NCBI RefSeq assembly: GCF_900143205.1
Contig: NZ_FRDH01000004.1
Coordinates: forward strand, 399,319-463,318
Length of the DNA: 64,000 nucleotides
Direction of reading: 5' to 3'
Source: Butyrivibrio hungatei DSM 14810
GTDB taxonomy: Bacteria; Bacillota; Clostridia; Lachnospirales; Lachnospiraceae
The notes under the pieces are model-generated. The model made no database searches, was not told the DNA's origin, and saw nothing but the letters and a program-made list of their open reading frames with translations. Positions within the stretch are counted from its first letter, which is position 1, and each line of letters begins with the position of its first letter. The translations under genes and the position numbers were made by a program. Shown here piece after piece: positions 27,002-35,091 of this stretch.

Positions 27002-27881
27002 ATACGTCTCTAAGATCTAATAGATTTTCAATTTCTTTTGCCTGCTTCTCCATGCGCTCTTCACGTTTCTTTTGACGAAGAGTCTTGTCTGTGATGTGCT
27101 CTAGATTTGCGGGATCTAGTGGATTGGTACCTTGAGAAGAAATGTTGAGAGATGATTTCTTTTCTGGGATCATCTTCTTGGCAAGGTCCTCTTCAACCTC
27201 CATGATCTGCTGCTGCTTTGAAATATCAGGGTTGAGATCGGTTGCAGGTACTTCATCAAGCTTAGTGTATTTTTCATGCTTCTTTTGTGATAAAAGACCA
27301 ATAAGATCAACGCTTACATTGGAAATACTGCATCCGACAGCTTTTTTCTGATCAAGGAAAAAGTTTCTGACTACAACAGTATTGATCTCGTAGTTGTGTA
27401 AAGAAGCACCATATCTGAACATTACAGCCAGTTTGTCACCAGGCTTAAGAGTAGTGTTTTTGTCAATGATAAGAGAAATGCCTCTCATGGAAAGGTCATG
27501 AACGATACAGTTCTTGAGGTCCAAATTGTTGCCGTTTACAGACATAAGACCTAGCTTTTCAATGTAGAATCTTTCGGCTCTTCTGGAGTTCTCCGGCTCT
27601 AGCTTGGATGAACATCTTATGAGATGAAAGTTACCATATCTTGTTTTTACAGGGGTAATAGTAGTGGACATGAACTTGTAAACACGGCCGTCTCTCTTAT
27701 TGCGGATCTGAACCTGTGAAGGCTCCAAAAACTGCATGTATTTACCAAAGTATTCCATTGGTTTAACGATGAGTCCTGCAGAGACGCCAAAGATAGCCTC
27801 AGTCATGATAACAATGCTGTGGCCATTTATGGCTGCATATATTTTGACTATTGAGCCATTGGAAATGTCATTGACATTCAT
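27000..27881 (-). CDS. PilZ-domain protein (cyclic-di-GMP effector)
   Basis: A 293-residue cytosolic protein. Residues about 1-95 resemble the YcgR-like N-terminal beta domain. Residues about 97-205 are PilZ, with the RxxxR ligand site in SRRAERFY and the second motif HDLSMRGISL, both as needed for c-di-GMP binding. The last 85 residues are charged and helical (KKREERMEKQAKEIENLL), probably an interaction arm. YcgR-like proteins slow flagella or alter surface traits when c-di-GMP rises. No flagellar genes are in the window. It converges with rho and diverges from yggS. Confidence 0.85.
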   Translation of the reverse strand: MNVNDISNGSIVKIYAAINGHSIVIMTEAIFGVSAGLIVKPMEYFGKYMQFLEPSQVQIRNKRDGRVYKFMSTTITPVKTRYGNFHLIRCSSKLEPENSRRAERFYIEKLGLMSVNGNNLDLKNCIVHDLSMRGISLIIDKNTTLKPGDKLAVMFRYGASLHNYEINTVVVRNFFLDQKKAVGCSISNVSVDLIGLLSQKKHEKYTKLDEVPATDLNPDISKQQQIMEVEEDLAKKMIPEKKSSLNISSQGTNPLDPANLEHITDKTLRQKKREERMEKQAKEIENLLDLRDV

Positions 27882-27986
27882 GATACTAACCCCTCATACC
27901 GATACTTTCTTTCAATAAATATGATATAATAAGCCAAACAAAAAATAAAGAAAAAGAAAGAGCTTTTTGACAGCTAGGGAGCGCAG

Positions 27987-28682
27987 ATGATTCGAGAAAA
28001 TCTAGATTTTGTTGAAGAAAACATTAGAAAGGCCTGTGAAAGAGCAGGAAGAGATAGAAGCGAAGTAACACTTATTGCAGTTAGTAAGACGAAGCCTGTT
28101 TCAGATATCAGAGAGGCTATGGCATATGGTATAAAGACCTTTGGAGAAAACAAAGTTCAGGAGATCAGAGACAAGACAGAAGAAATAACTGAGCCACTTA
28201 ATTGGCACATGATAGGCCATCTTCAGGCTAATAAGGTTAAATACCTTCCTGGAAAGGTATGCATGATCCATTCAGTTGATAATGTGAAGCTTGCAGACGA
28301 GATAGAGAAGCAGTTTGCCAAGCATGATCTTGTGGCAGACATACTGATCGAAGTAAATATGGCTCATGAAGATACCAAATTTGGCTTATCTCCAGATGAG
28401 GCACTTGGTTTTGTCCGTGAGATCAGCGATAGAGAGCATATTCGTATCAGAGGACTTATGACTATCGCCCCTTATACAGAAGATCCTGAGAGTAACAGGG
28501 TATATTTTAAGGGACTTAGAGAGCTTATGAATAAGATCAACGCAGAGAACATACCTGGCGTCAATATGGATACTCTTTCCATGGGAATGACAGGGGATTA
28601 TCAGGTGGCAATCGAGGAAGGCGCTACATTTGTAAGGGTTGGTACAGGTATCTTCGGAGAAAGAGATTATACCAAATCTTAA
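27987..28682 (+). CDS. yggS: YggS/PROSC-family pyridoxal-phosphate homeostasis protein
   Basis: A 231-residue PLP-binding TIM-barrel protein without known catalytic activity, which buffers PLP and affects amino-acid pools. The PLP lysine lies in LIAVSKTKP (K at about residue 35). GENKVQEIRDK, WHMIGHLQANKVKYL, the Ser/Gly-rich phosphate site LSMGMTGDYQVAIEEGATFVRVG (in part) and a late GTGIFGERDY are diagnostic. GGGAG lies about 9 bp before ATG. In many Firmicutes the gene neighbours sepF; here it stands alone with its own terminator. Confidence 0.93.
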   Translation: MIRENLDFVEENIRKACERAGRDRSEVTLIAVSKTKPVSDIREAMAYGIKTFGENKVQEIRDKTEEITEPLNWHMIGHLQANKVKYLPGKVCMIHSVDNVKLADEIEKQFAKHDLVADILIEVNMAHEDTKFGLSPDEALGFVREISDREHIRIRGLMTIAPYTEDPESNRVYFKGLRELMNKINAENIPGVNMDTLSMGMTGDYQVAIEEGATFVRVGTGIFGERDYTKS

Positions 28683-28707
28683 ATAAATATAAACGAATTT
28701 ACACGCA

Positions 28708-28754
28708 ACACGCCAGAGAGTATAATAATTTTATACTTGCTGGTGTGTTTTTTT
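28708..28754 (+). terminator. Intrinsic terminator after yggS
   Basis: ACACGCCAG pairs with CTGGTGTGT, continued by AGTATA/TATACT, and followed by a run of eight T. Confidence 0.88.
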
Positions 28755-28787
28755 ATTGGATAGCAATATTTTATGGAGAGTTGAATT

Positions 28788-29057
28788 TTGAGAACAATGC
28801 CATTATCTAAAGATCTATCTTTAGATCAAATAAATCATTTAATAGAGACTGGCCACGTTTTTGTCACTCCATTTGGCCTGAATCGAACGGCATATATTGT
28901 TGTTAATCATAAACCGTTTATGGTTATTGCGACGGATATTTCAATCAGGGGAGTGCAGCTTAGCGGTGCCTGGTATACATGGGAAGATCTTGAGGCAATG
29001 GGGGGTGTATATGAATCAGAATTTGATGCTTTGAAAGCAATTGCAGATGGAGTATAA
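28788..29057 (+). CDS. Small hypothetical protein, 89 aa
   Basis: A short soluble protein rich in beta-prone segments (GHVFVTPFGLNRTAYIVVNH, then MVIATDISIRGVQLSG) and ending WYTWEDLEAMGG...EFDALKAIADG. I do not recognise a family. Translation appears to begin at TTG, 9 bp after GGAGAG; the ATG three codons later is the alternative. It is isolated between two strong terminators, so it has its own promoter in the short upstream gap. Confidence 0.65.
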   Translation: MRTMPLSKDLSLDQINHLIETGHVFVTPFGLNRTAYIVVNHKPFMVIATDISIRGVQLSGAWYTWEDLEAMGGVYESEFDALKAIADGV

Positions 29058-29086
29058 AAGTGAAGTCCTTGGGACTTCACTTTTTA
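29056..29086 (+). terminator. Intrinsic terminator after the 89-aa gene
   Basis: A 13-bp stem (29056-29068 with 29072-29084) with a 3-nt loop and T-run; it overlaps the stop codon. Confidence 0.88.
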
Positions 29087-29157
29087 AATTCTTAAGAATG
29101 TATAAAAACTGCCGCTTTTTTATTACAACTTAAACGTTTTATGTTAGAATTTATACT

Positions 29158-30336
29158 ATGCCGGTGGTGGGAGGTTTTAAAACTTTGGGGTATGTTTTTT
29201 ATTATGTAGAAGCTCATATTGCCTGCATTTTCTTGCTGACAATATTACTATATAAGATTGCAAAAGGTGTAAATAAACAACTTTCTCAAGTATATCTTGG
29301 AGACGTCATTTTTGTTTTGATGCTCTATTTTATTGCGGAGATTTTCTGGGCTCTCGTTGATGGCGGAGTGATCACCAGTAATAGACCGCTTCTATATTTA
29401 TCCAACATATTTACATATATGCTGCTAAGTGTGGCGTCGTATATATGGTTTGTTTTGTCTGAAACTCTTCAGCAGGACACTTTTGTTGAGAAGTTTGTCA
29501 ACAGAGTGCTTCTTAGCATTCCTGTATGGATATCTGGAGCGCTTTGTCTTACTGCTTACAAGACTGGACTTGTATTTTATGTTGATGAGAACAACAAGCT
29601 TGTTGGTGGCAAGCTCTATCTCATACTTATCGTGGTTCCTTTTGGCTATATGATCGCTGCTTCAATAAAGGCTTTTGTAAGAGCCTTTAACCGCGACAGA
29701 TATACCGACAGGAGTATCTATTTCATGATAGGAGTATTTCCTATTACCCCTATCTTGCTTGGTGCACTGCAGGCAAGATACTGGAGAGTACCTCTTTTAT
29801 GCTACGGAGCAGTAGCAGCAGTACTCTATGTATATATCACATCAACAGACAATCTGATCTCCCTTGATCCACTTACTCAGATCAATAACAAGAATCAGAT
29901 GTATAAGTATCTTGCTCAGAAGATGAGATCAGAAGAGCCTGGACTTTCACTATTTCTTTTAATGGTTGATATTGATAAGCTCAAGAATATAAATGATACC
30001 TTTGGACATTTAGAAGGCGACAGAGCGCTTGTTAGAGTTGCAAATGCGATCAAGGAGACCTGCCAGGGTCCACGTAGCAGATTTTTTTTATCCAGATATG
30101 GCGGAGATGAGTTCGTGATAATCGCAGAGATGTCATATAGAGCAGAAGCAACCTGGCTTGCTGATCAGATCAAGCATAACGTACAGAGGCTGTCAGAAAC
30201 CTTCGGTACTGCCTATGACATTTCAGTTAGTGTTGGTATTGCTCAGTACGATTATCAGGCACCTATTTCTCTTCAGGCCTTTATCGCGAGAGCAGATTCT
30301 GATCTGTACAAACAAAAGAAAACAGGTGCATATTGA
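29158..30336 (+). CDS. Membrane GGDEF diguanylate cyclase
   Basis: A 392-residue protein with six or seven hydrophobic segments in the first 230 residues and a C-terminal GGDEF domain (about 240-390). The catalytic features are intact: LMVDIDKLKNINDTFGHLEGD (part of which holds the metal-binding Asp) and YGGDEFVIIA. It should make c-di-GMP from two GTP. The upstream RxxD inhibitory site is not evident. ATG lacks a ribosome site, and a TAGAAT -10-like sequence ends only 8 bp before it, hinting at a leaderless message. A TTG at codon 10 after GGGAGG is an alternative start. Confidence 0.88.
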   Translation: MPVVGGFKTLGYVFYYVEAHIACIFLLTILLYKIAKGVNKQLSQVYLGDVIFVLMLYFIAEIFWALVDGGVITSNRPLLYLSNIFTYMLLSVASYIWFVLSETLQQDTFVEKFVNRVLLSIPVWISGALCLTAYKTGLVFYVDENNKLVGGKLYLILIVVPFGYMIAASIKAFVRAFNRDRYTDRSIYFMIGVFPITPILLGALQARYWRVPLLCYGAVAAVLYVYITSTDNLISLDPLTQINNKNQMYKYLAQKMRSEEPGLSLFLLMVDIDKLKNINDTFGHLEGDRALVRVANAIKETCQGPRSRFFLSRYGGDEFVIIAEMSYRAEATWLADQIKHNVQRLSETFGTAYDISVSVGIAQYDYQAPISLQAFIARADSDLYKQKKTGAY

Positions 30337-30429
30337 TCAGAACAAAGAGGAAATAAAGTTGATCAAAATACCTGCCAAAATAAAGGCGGAAAGTATTGCT
30401 ATAGCGTAGATAAATTTCATTCGTGCCAT
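30337..30429 (-). CDS. Tiny membrane peptide, 30 aa (putative)
   Basis: A 31-codon open frame reading MARMKF, then a single hydrophobic helix (IYAIAILSAFILAGILINF), and ending SSLF and TGA. A GGAG sequence lies 7 bp before ATG on the minus strand. The positively charged N-terminus suggests an N-in, C-out orientation. Its stop codon abuts the stop codon of the convergent diguanylate cyclase, and it is divergent from the beta-helix operon. A TATAAT in the AT-rich gap could serve either direction. Too short for family assignment; candidates are a small membrane regulator or a type I toxin-like peptide. Confidence 0.5.
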   Translation of the reverse strand: MARMKFIYAIAILSAFILAGILINFISSLF

Positions 30430-30531
30430 GGTAATCTCCAATCTCTAATGCTTTAAACATGATATAATTATATAGTATACAGAGGTTTTTTGCATGTTGC
30501 AGTAGTTGTTACTTGCAGATTGGAGGGGCGT

Positions 30532-33117
30532 ATGCAGATATATGTTGCTGGAAATGTACTTAGAAGTGGAGATGGTTCCATTGCTCATCCTTTTAAAACT
30601 ATTTCTGAAGCAGCGGATATAGCTAAGGCGGGAGATGTAGTCCTCGTAGCACCTGGCGTATACAGAGAATGGGTCAGGCCAAGGTTCTCAGGGCTTGATG
30701 ACAATAGAATAGTCTATAAGAGCACCATCAAAGGAGAGGCTGTTATTACCGGTTCAGAAGAGATAAGGGACTGGGAAGCCTTTGAAAATGTTTGGCGTGT
30801 TCGAATTCCAAATAGCTTCTTTGGTTCATATAATCCATATACCACAGAAATATCAGGAGACTGGTATCAGGAAGAAGCAAATCCACATCACACAGGAGAT
30901 TTATATCTAAACGGAAGATCAATGCATGAAGTGTTTGATCTTTCTCTTTGCATGCATCCAGTCAGGGATAAGAGGTCCTGGGAACCTGAGATGACGGAAT
31001 ATGTCTGGTTCACGGCTCAGGAAGATAACTGCACCATAATCTATGCCAATTTCGGCTCAAAGGATCCAAATACTGAAAATGTAGAGCTTAGTGTCAGAAG
31101 AGCGTGCTTTTTCCCTACAGATATGGGAATAAACAATATAACGTTAAGTGGATTTACCATTAGAAACGCTGCCACTAACTGGGCGCCTCCTACTGCCAGA
31201 CAGGAAGGCATGGTAGGACCGGGCTGGGCTAAAGGCTGGATAATCGAAGATTGTGAGATATACGAGTCTAAGTGCTGTGGCATAAGTCTTGGTAAGTACT
31301 ATCAGAGTGGCAACAACAATAAGTGGACAACACATTTTCTGAAGGATGGCACTCAGACTCAGAGAGAATGCGTATGTCAGGCTGTTAATGACGGCTGGGA
31401 TAAAGAAACTGTGGGATCACATATCATCAGACGCTGCGATATTCACGACTGCGGACAGGCAGGTATTGTGGGACATTTAGGTGGAGCCTTTGCTGTCATA
31501 GAAGATAACCATATTCATAGGATCAATAACAAGCATGACATAGAAGGCGCTGAGATAGCTGGTATCAAGCTTCATGCTGCTATAGATACTCAGATAAAGA
31601 GAAACCATATAGATCACTGCACGCGAGGTATATGGCTTGATTGGGAGGCTCAGGGCACAAGAGTAAGTCAGAATTTTCTTCATGACAATGTTCCTCCGGT
31701 AGGAACAATAATAGATTCTGATCTTTCACTTGGAGAGGATATTTTTATCGAAGTATCCCACGGACCAACACTTGTTGATCATAACCTTCTTTTATCTGAT
31801 ATTGCGGCAAGGCTCAGTACTCAGGGAATAGCATTTGTACATAATCTTATTGCCGGATCTTTTACCTATGTGGGACAGGGAACAGATAATGGAACTATGA
31901 GGCTTGCTTCTGACAGATACACGCCATATCATGTTCCGCATTCTACTATGATCGCTGGATTTATGACTATACTCCATGGGGACGCAAGGTTCTATAATAA
32001 TGTCTTTGTACAAAAAACTGTTAGGCAGGACCTTATGGAGTACTGTGTAGGAAAGAGCATAGATACTATAGATAAAAACAATTTTATCTGCGGTACATTG
32101 CCATATAATAACTTCCCGGGACCAGCAGAGTACTTCGGAAAGTTTAACAAAAATACAACTAAGAGCAGGGCATATAGGGATCAGTATTATGATCACCTTC
32201 CTGTATATCTTGGAGGAAATGCGTATTTTAACGGTGCAAGACCTTGTGATCATGAGATAGCTTCTCATGTTGATAAGGATCACAAGATAAGTCTTTATAT
32301 TGATGAGAATGAAGGCAATTATACTCTTCATACAAATCTTTATGAGTTCCTTCCAAGGAATTTCACAATGCCTGTTAATTCTGACTTTTTAGGATCTGCA
32401 TTTGAGCCTGAGCAGAGATTTGAAAATCCGGATGGTAGCAATATCATGCTGGATGTGGATTACTTTGGCAGAAAGAGGGGAATACACCCTGTTTCAGGAC
32501 CATTTGAAGAATGCGGTACAGATAGGTTCAATGTTCAGACTCCTTCTTCAGATTCTTATAAAATTGAGCACCAAGAGAGCGAAAGAATTGAAGATAAGCA
32601 GGTTTGTGACGAAGAGTATGTGGCTGAAATAAATGCCAATGTCATGCTGACAGGCTGCTCAGATGCCGGAATCAAATTCCCGTTTGATGGAGGTCTTTTC
32701 ATAGTAAGTGATATGTTCGTCAAGGGAAATGAAGTTTGGCTCTATGATGCTACGAATGAAAAGCTTGTAGAGCTTGACTGTGAATATGGTATATATCACA
32801 ATATAAAGAAGTGGTCTGTTGGGGCTTTACAGTCAATTGATGTGAGCTTTGATCCAAATACAGAGGGACTTGTAAGAACTGCCGGAACACTGCTCTGTAT
32901 CCTGAATAAGAGCCTTGCCCATGATCCAGGGGATACTTGTAATACCATTCAGGAAAAGGTCAATCTGGGAATTGAGCCAAGAGGCATCAAGATGAGATTT
33001 ACACCTAAGTACCTCAAGTTCATAAGGGGCAAGAAGTTTATATCTCTTGAGGATGTAATCTATAGGATCAGTAAGACGTCTATGGACGTAGTAACTGAAA
33101 GAGTTGAACATTTATAA
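30532..33117 (+). CDS. Right-handed parallel beta-helix protein, possible glycan-active enzyme
   Basis: An 861-residue protein without a signal peptide. The start MQIYVAGNVLRSGDGS...HPFKTISEAADIAKAGDVVLVAPGVYREWV (in parts) is the DUF1565-type opening of pectin-lyase-like beta-helix proteins. Repeated coils with the N-I-x-x-N/C/G ladder follow (IIEDCEIYESKCCGISLG, HIIRRCDIHDCGQAGIVGH, VIEDNHIHRINN, IKRNHIDHCTRGIWL). The last 160 residues form a separate beta-rich domain. Such folds occur in polysaccharide lyases and in glycoside hydrolases such as GH141, but I cannot assign a specificity. GGAGGGG lies 6 bp before this ATG; an upstream in-frame ATG has no such site. First gene of a five-gene operon. 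Confidence 0.78.
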   Translation: MQIYVAGNVLRSGDGSIAHPFKTISEAADIAKAGDVVLVAPGVYREWVRPRFSGLDDNRIVYKSTIKGEAVITGSEEIRDWEAFENVWRVRIPNSFFGSYNPYTTEISGDWYQEEANPHHTGDLYLNGRSMHEVFDLSLCMHPVRDKRSWEPEMTEYVWFTAQEDNCTIIYANFGSKDPNTENVELSVRRACFFPTDMGINNITLSGFTIRNAATNWAPPTARQEGMVGPGWAKGWIIEDCEIYESKCCGISLGKYYQSGNNNKWTTHFLKDGTQTQRECVCQAVNDGWDKETVGSHIIRRCDIHDCGQAGIVGHLGGAFAVIEDNHIHRINNKHDIEGAEIAGIKLHAAIDTQIKRNHIDHCTRGIWLDWEAQGTRVSQNFLHDNVPPVGTIIDSDLSLGEDIFIEVSHGPTLVDHNLLLSDIAARLSTQGIAFVHNLIAGSFTYVGQGTDNGTMRLASDRYTPYHVPHSTMIAGFMTILHGDARFYNNVFVQKTVRQDLMEYCVGKSIDTIDKNNFICGTLPYNNFPGPAEYFGKFNKNTTKSRAYRDQYYDHLPVYLGGNAYFNGARPCDHEIASHVDKDHKISLYIDENEGNYTLHTNLYEFLPRNFTMPVNSDFLGSAFEPEQRFENPDGSNIMLDVDYFGRKRGIHPVSGPFEECGTDRFNVQTPSSDSYKIEHQESERIEDKQVCDEEYVAEINANVMLTGCSDAGIKFPFDGGLFIVSDMFVKGNEVWLYDATNEKLVELDCEYGIYHNIKKWSVGALQSIDVSFDPNTEGLVRTAGTLLCILNKSLAHDPGDTCNTIQEKVNLGIEPRGIKMRFTPKYLKFIRGKKFISLEDVIYRISKTSMDVVTERVEHL

Positions 33118-33140
33118 AGGATAAGGTTTTATTAGATAGT

Positions 33141-34412
33141 ATGAGTAACAATAAGAATTGGTATAAGCTGGATAATGCGGCCAAGATAGTGCCATCTACT
33201 GCAAAGGGAGCTAACACTAGAGTCTTCAGACTTACCTGCGAGCTTAATGAGGAAGTAGATGGGGATATTTTGCAGGCAGCTGTAGATGAGACAATAGAGG
33301 AATTTCCTTTCTTTAACTGTGTTCTTCACAGGGGAATCTTCTGGTATTACTTAGAGGATAGTGATCTTAGGCCTGTTGTTGAGAAGGAACATTCGCCAGC
33401 ATGCCTTCCTTTGTACATTCCAGGTCACAAGAACCTTTTGTACAGAGTCAACTATTTTGAAAAGAGGATCAATCTGGAGATGTTCCATGTTCTTGCTGAT
33501 GGAACCGGAGCATTCATGTTTTTTAAGAGCCTTGTGATCAGGTATCTTCAGAAGGTGCATAACCTGAATGAAGATATAAAGCCAATAGATGAGTTTTCTA
33601 TCGAGGAAAAGAATGTTGACGCCTTTACAGATAATTACAGTAAGGAAAAGGGGTTAAAGCAGTTAAAAGAAATGTCATCTGTTAAGGCTTATCAGTTGAC
33701 AGGAGAGCTTGATGATAACCTTTTACCACATCTTTTAGAGGGTACAGTTTCAAGCAGCAAGTTCCTTGGACTTGCCCATGAGTATGACACAACGGTAGGA
33801 GTACTTTGTGTTGCCCTATATATTAAGGCTGTTATCCAGACCATGAACAGGACCCAAAGAAAAAAACATGTTGTGGTTAGTGTACCTGTTAATCTGCGCC
33901 AGTTCTATGAAAGCGGCACAGCCAGAAACTTTTTTGGCGTAATAAATATCGATTATGACCCTGCAGATTATGATGGAAATCTAAAGAGTATCATAGATCC
34001 TGTAGATAAAGACTTTAAAGAGAAACTCTCTTCAGAGAACATTGAAAAGACAATGAATTCATATTCAGCTCTTGAGCATAACCTTGCTATCAAGATGGTT
34101 CCACTTCCTATCAAGGATTTCACTATCGGAAGGTTTGACAGAGCGGCCAAGAAGGGCGTTACAACTTCTATGTCTAATCTTGGAAGGATCAGCATGCCAA
34201 AAGAGGTAGAGGAATATATAGACAGATTCAGTGCCTTTATGACAGCTGCTTCCCAGCAGGTTTGTGTCTGCTCATTTAAAGACAAGATGACCTTTGGCGA
34301 AGTTTCACCATACAAGACTCACAGAGTAATGCTCAATTTCTTTAGATGTCTTTCAGAAGTGGGAATTGAGGTTGAACTTGGATCAAATGATTATGATGAG
34401 GAGATTGAATAA
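33141..34412 (+). CDS. Condensation-domain-like acyltransferase (HxxxDG)
   Basis: A 423-residue protein similar to the alcohol acetyltransferase/WES/condensation superfamily. The catalytic HxxxDG motif is HVLADGTGA (about residues 113-121), preceded by FPFFNCVLHRGIFWYY, and the second half carries a PVNLRQFYESGTARNFFG segment (about 253-270) that resembles the conserved latter part of these enzymes. The family joins an acyl-thioester or acyl-CoA to a hydroxyl or amine. It begins 23 bp after the beta-helix gene and ends 5 bp before the DUF6320-like gene. I recall this gene, a DUF6320 gene and an alpha/beta hydrolase as a recurring trio in Lachnospiraceae; the product is unknown. Confidence 0.72.
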   Translation: MSNNKNWYKLDNAAKIVPSTAKGANTRVFRLTCELNEEVDGDILQAAVDETIEEFPFFNCVLHRGIFWYYLEDSDLRPVVEKEHSPACLPLYIPGHKNLLYRVNYFEKRINLEMFHVLADGTGAFMFFKSLVIRYLQKVHNLNEDIKPIDEFSIEEKNVDAFTDNYSKEKGLKQLKEMSSVKAYQLTGELDDNLLPHLLEGTVSSSKFLGLAHEYDTTVGVLCVALYIKAVIQTMNRTQRKKHVVVSVPVNLRQFYESGTARNFFGVINIDYDPADYDGNLKSIIDPVDKDFKEKLSSENIEKTMNSYSALEHNLAIKMVPLPIKDFTIGRFDRAAKKGVTTSMSNLGRISMPKEVEEYIDRFSAFMTAASQQVCVCSFKDKMTFGEVSPYKTHRVMLNFFRCLSEVGIEVELGSNDYDEEIE

Positions 34413-34417
34413 GTAAT

Positions 34418-35083
34418 ATGCAGATTTGTCCTAAATGTAAAGTTAATATAAGAGGTAAAAAGAGCTGTTGCCCACTGTGCCAGGGACAGCTAAAGGATGT
34501 ACAGGGCGAGGCAGGAGCATCTTTTCCTACCCTGAAAAAGAAAAAGATCAGTAATATCACCTTTATCAAGATGTGTACATTTATTTTTGCATCCTTGGAG
34601 ATCATATTTGCTGCTATCAACATCATGACCAGAAGAGAATATGCACCGATAGGTCTTATCATGCTAGGTTTATTAGCAGGCTGGATCACGCTTCTTACAA
34701 CAATGTATCTTAGAAATAACCTTCTTAAGGTCATAACATGGGAAGTTATCGTGGCTATAATCGTTGACATCTATATTGATGTTAAGACGGGCTTTTTAGG
34801 ATGGTCTCTTTCCTGGATGGTTCCTCTTACGCTTATAGGCCTTGCCTTTGCAACTATAATAATTGCAAAGGTCATGAAGCTTAGGCTTGATGAGTATATT
34901 TTGTATATCATCTTTGATCTTGTCATGGCTCTTTTACAGATCATCTTTATCAGAAATGGCAAGATCGTTCAGCCATGGCCGGCAGCTATCAGTATTGTAG
35001 TTTATCTTATTATATTTGTTGGGGTTTTGATCTTCAGGTTTAGAGATCTTAAGGTTGCCTCAGAAAAAATGTTCAATATGTGA
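34418..35083 (+). CDS. DUF6320-like zinc-ribbon membrane protein
   Basis: A 221-residue protein. The N-terminal 26 residues carry CPKC and CPLC pairs (MQICPKCKVNIRGKKSCCPLC), a zinc ribbon, followed by a short linker and six hydrophobic segments (about 45-210) in short hairpins. It matches my memory of DUF6320. The position between an acyltransferase and an esterase-like hydrolase suggests it anchors or regulates the trio at the membrane; that is inference. The start is 5 bp after the previous stop, and the stop overlaps the next gene's region, implying translational coupling. No independent ribosome site of good quality is present. Confidence 0.75.
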   Translation: MQICPKCKVNIRGKKSCCPLCQGQLKDVQGEAGASFPTLKKKKISNITFIKMCTFIFASLEIIFAAINIMTRREYAPIGLIMLGLLAGWITLLTTMYLRNNLLKVITWEVIVAIIVDIYIDVKTGFLGWSLSWMVPLTLIGLAFATIIIAKVMKLRLDEYILYIIFDLVMALLQIIFIRNGKIVQPWPAAISIVVYLIIFVGVLIFRFRDLKVASEKMFNM

Positions 35084-35091
35084 CGGTTACT

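Noticed and set aside
31792-32331. 179-codon minus-strand frame within the beta-helix gene
   Set aside because: Antisense to a coding region with clear repeat motifs; no initiation signal.
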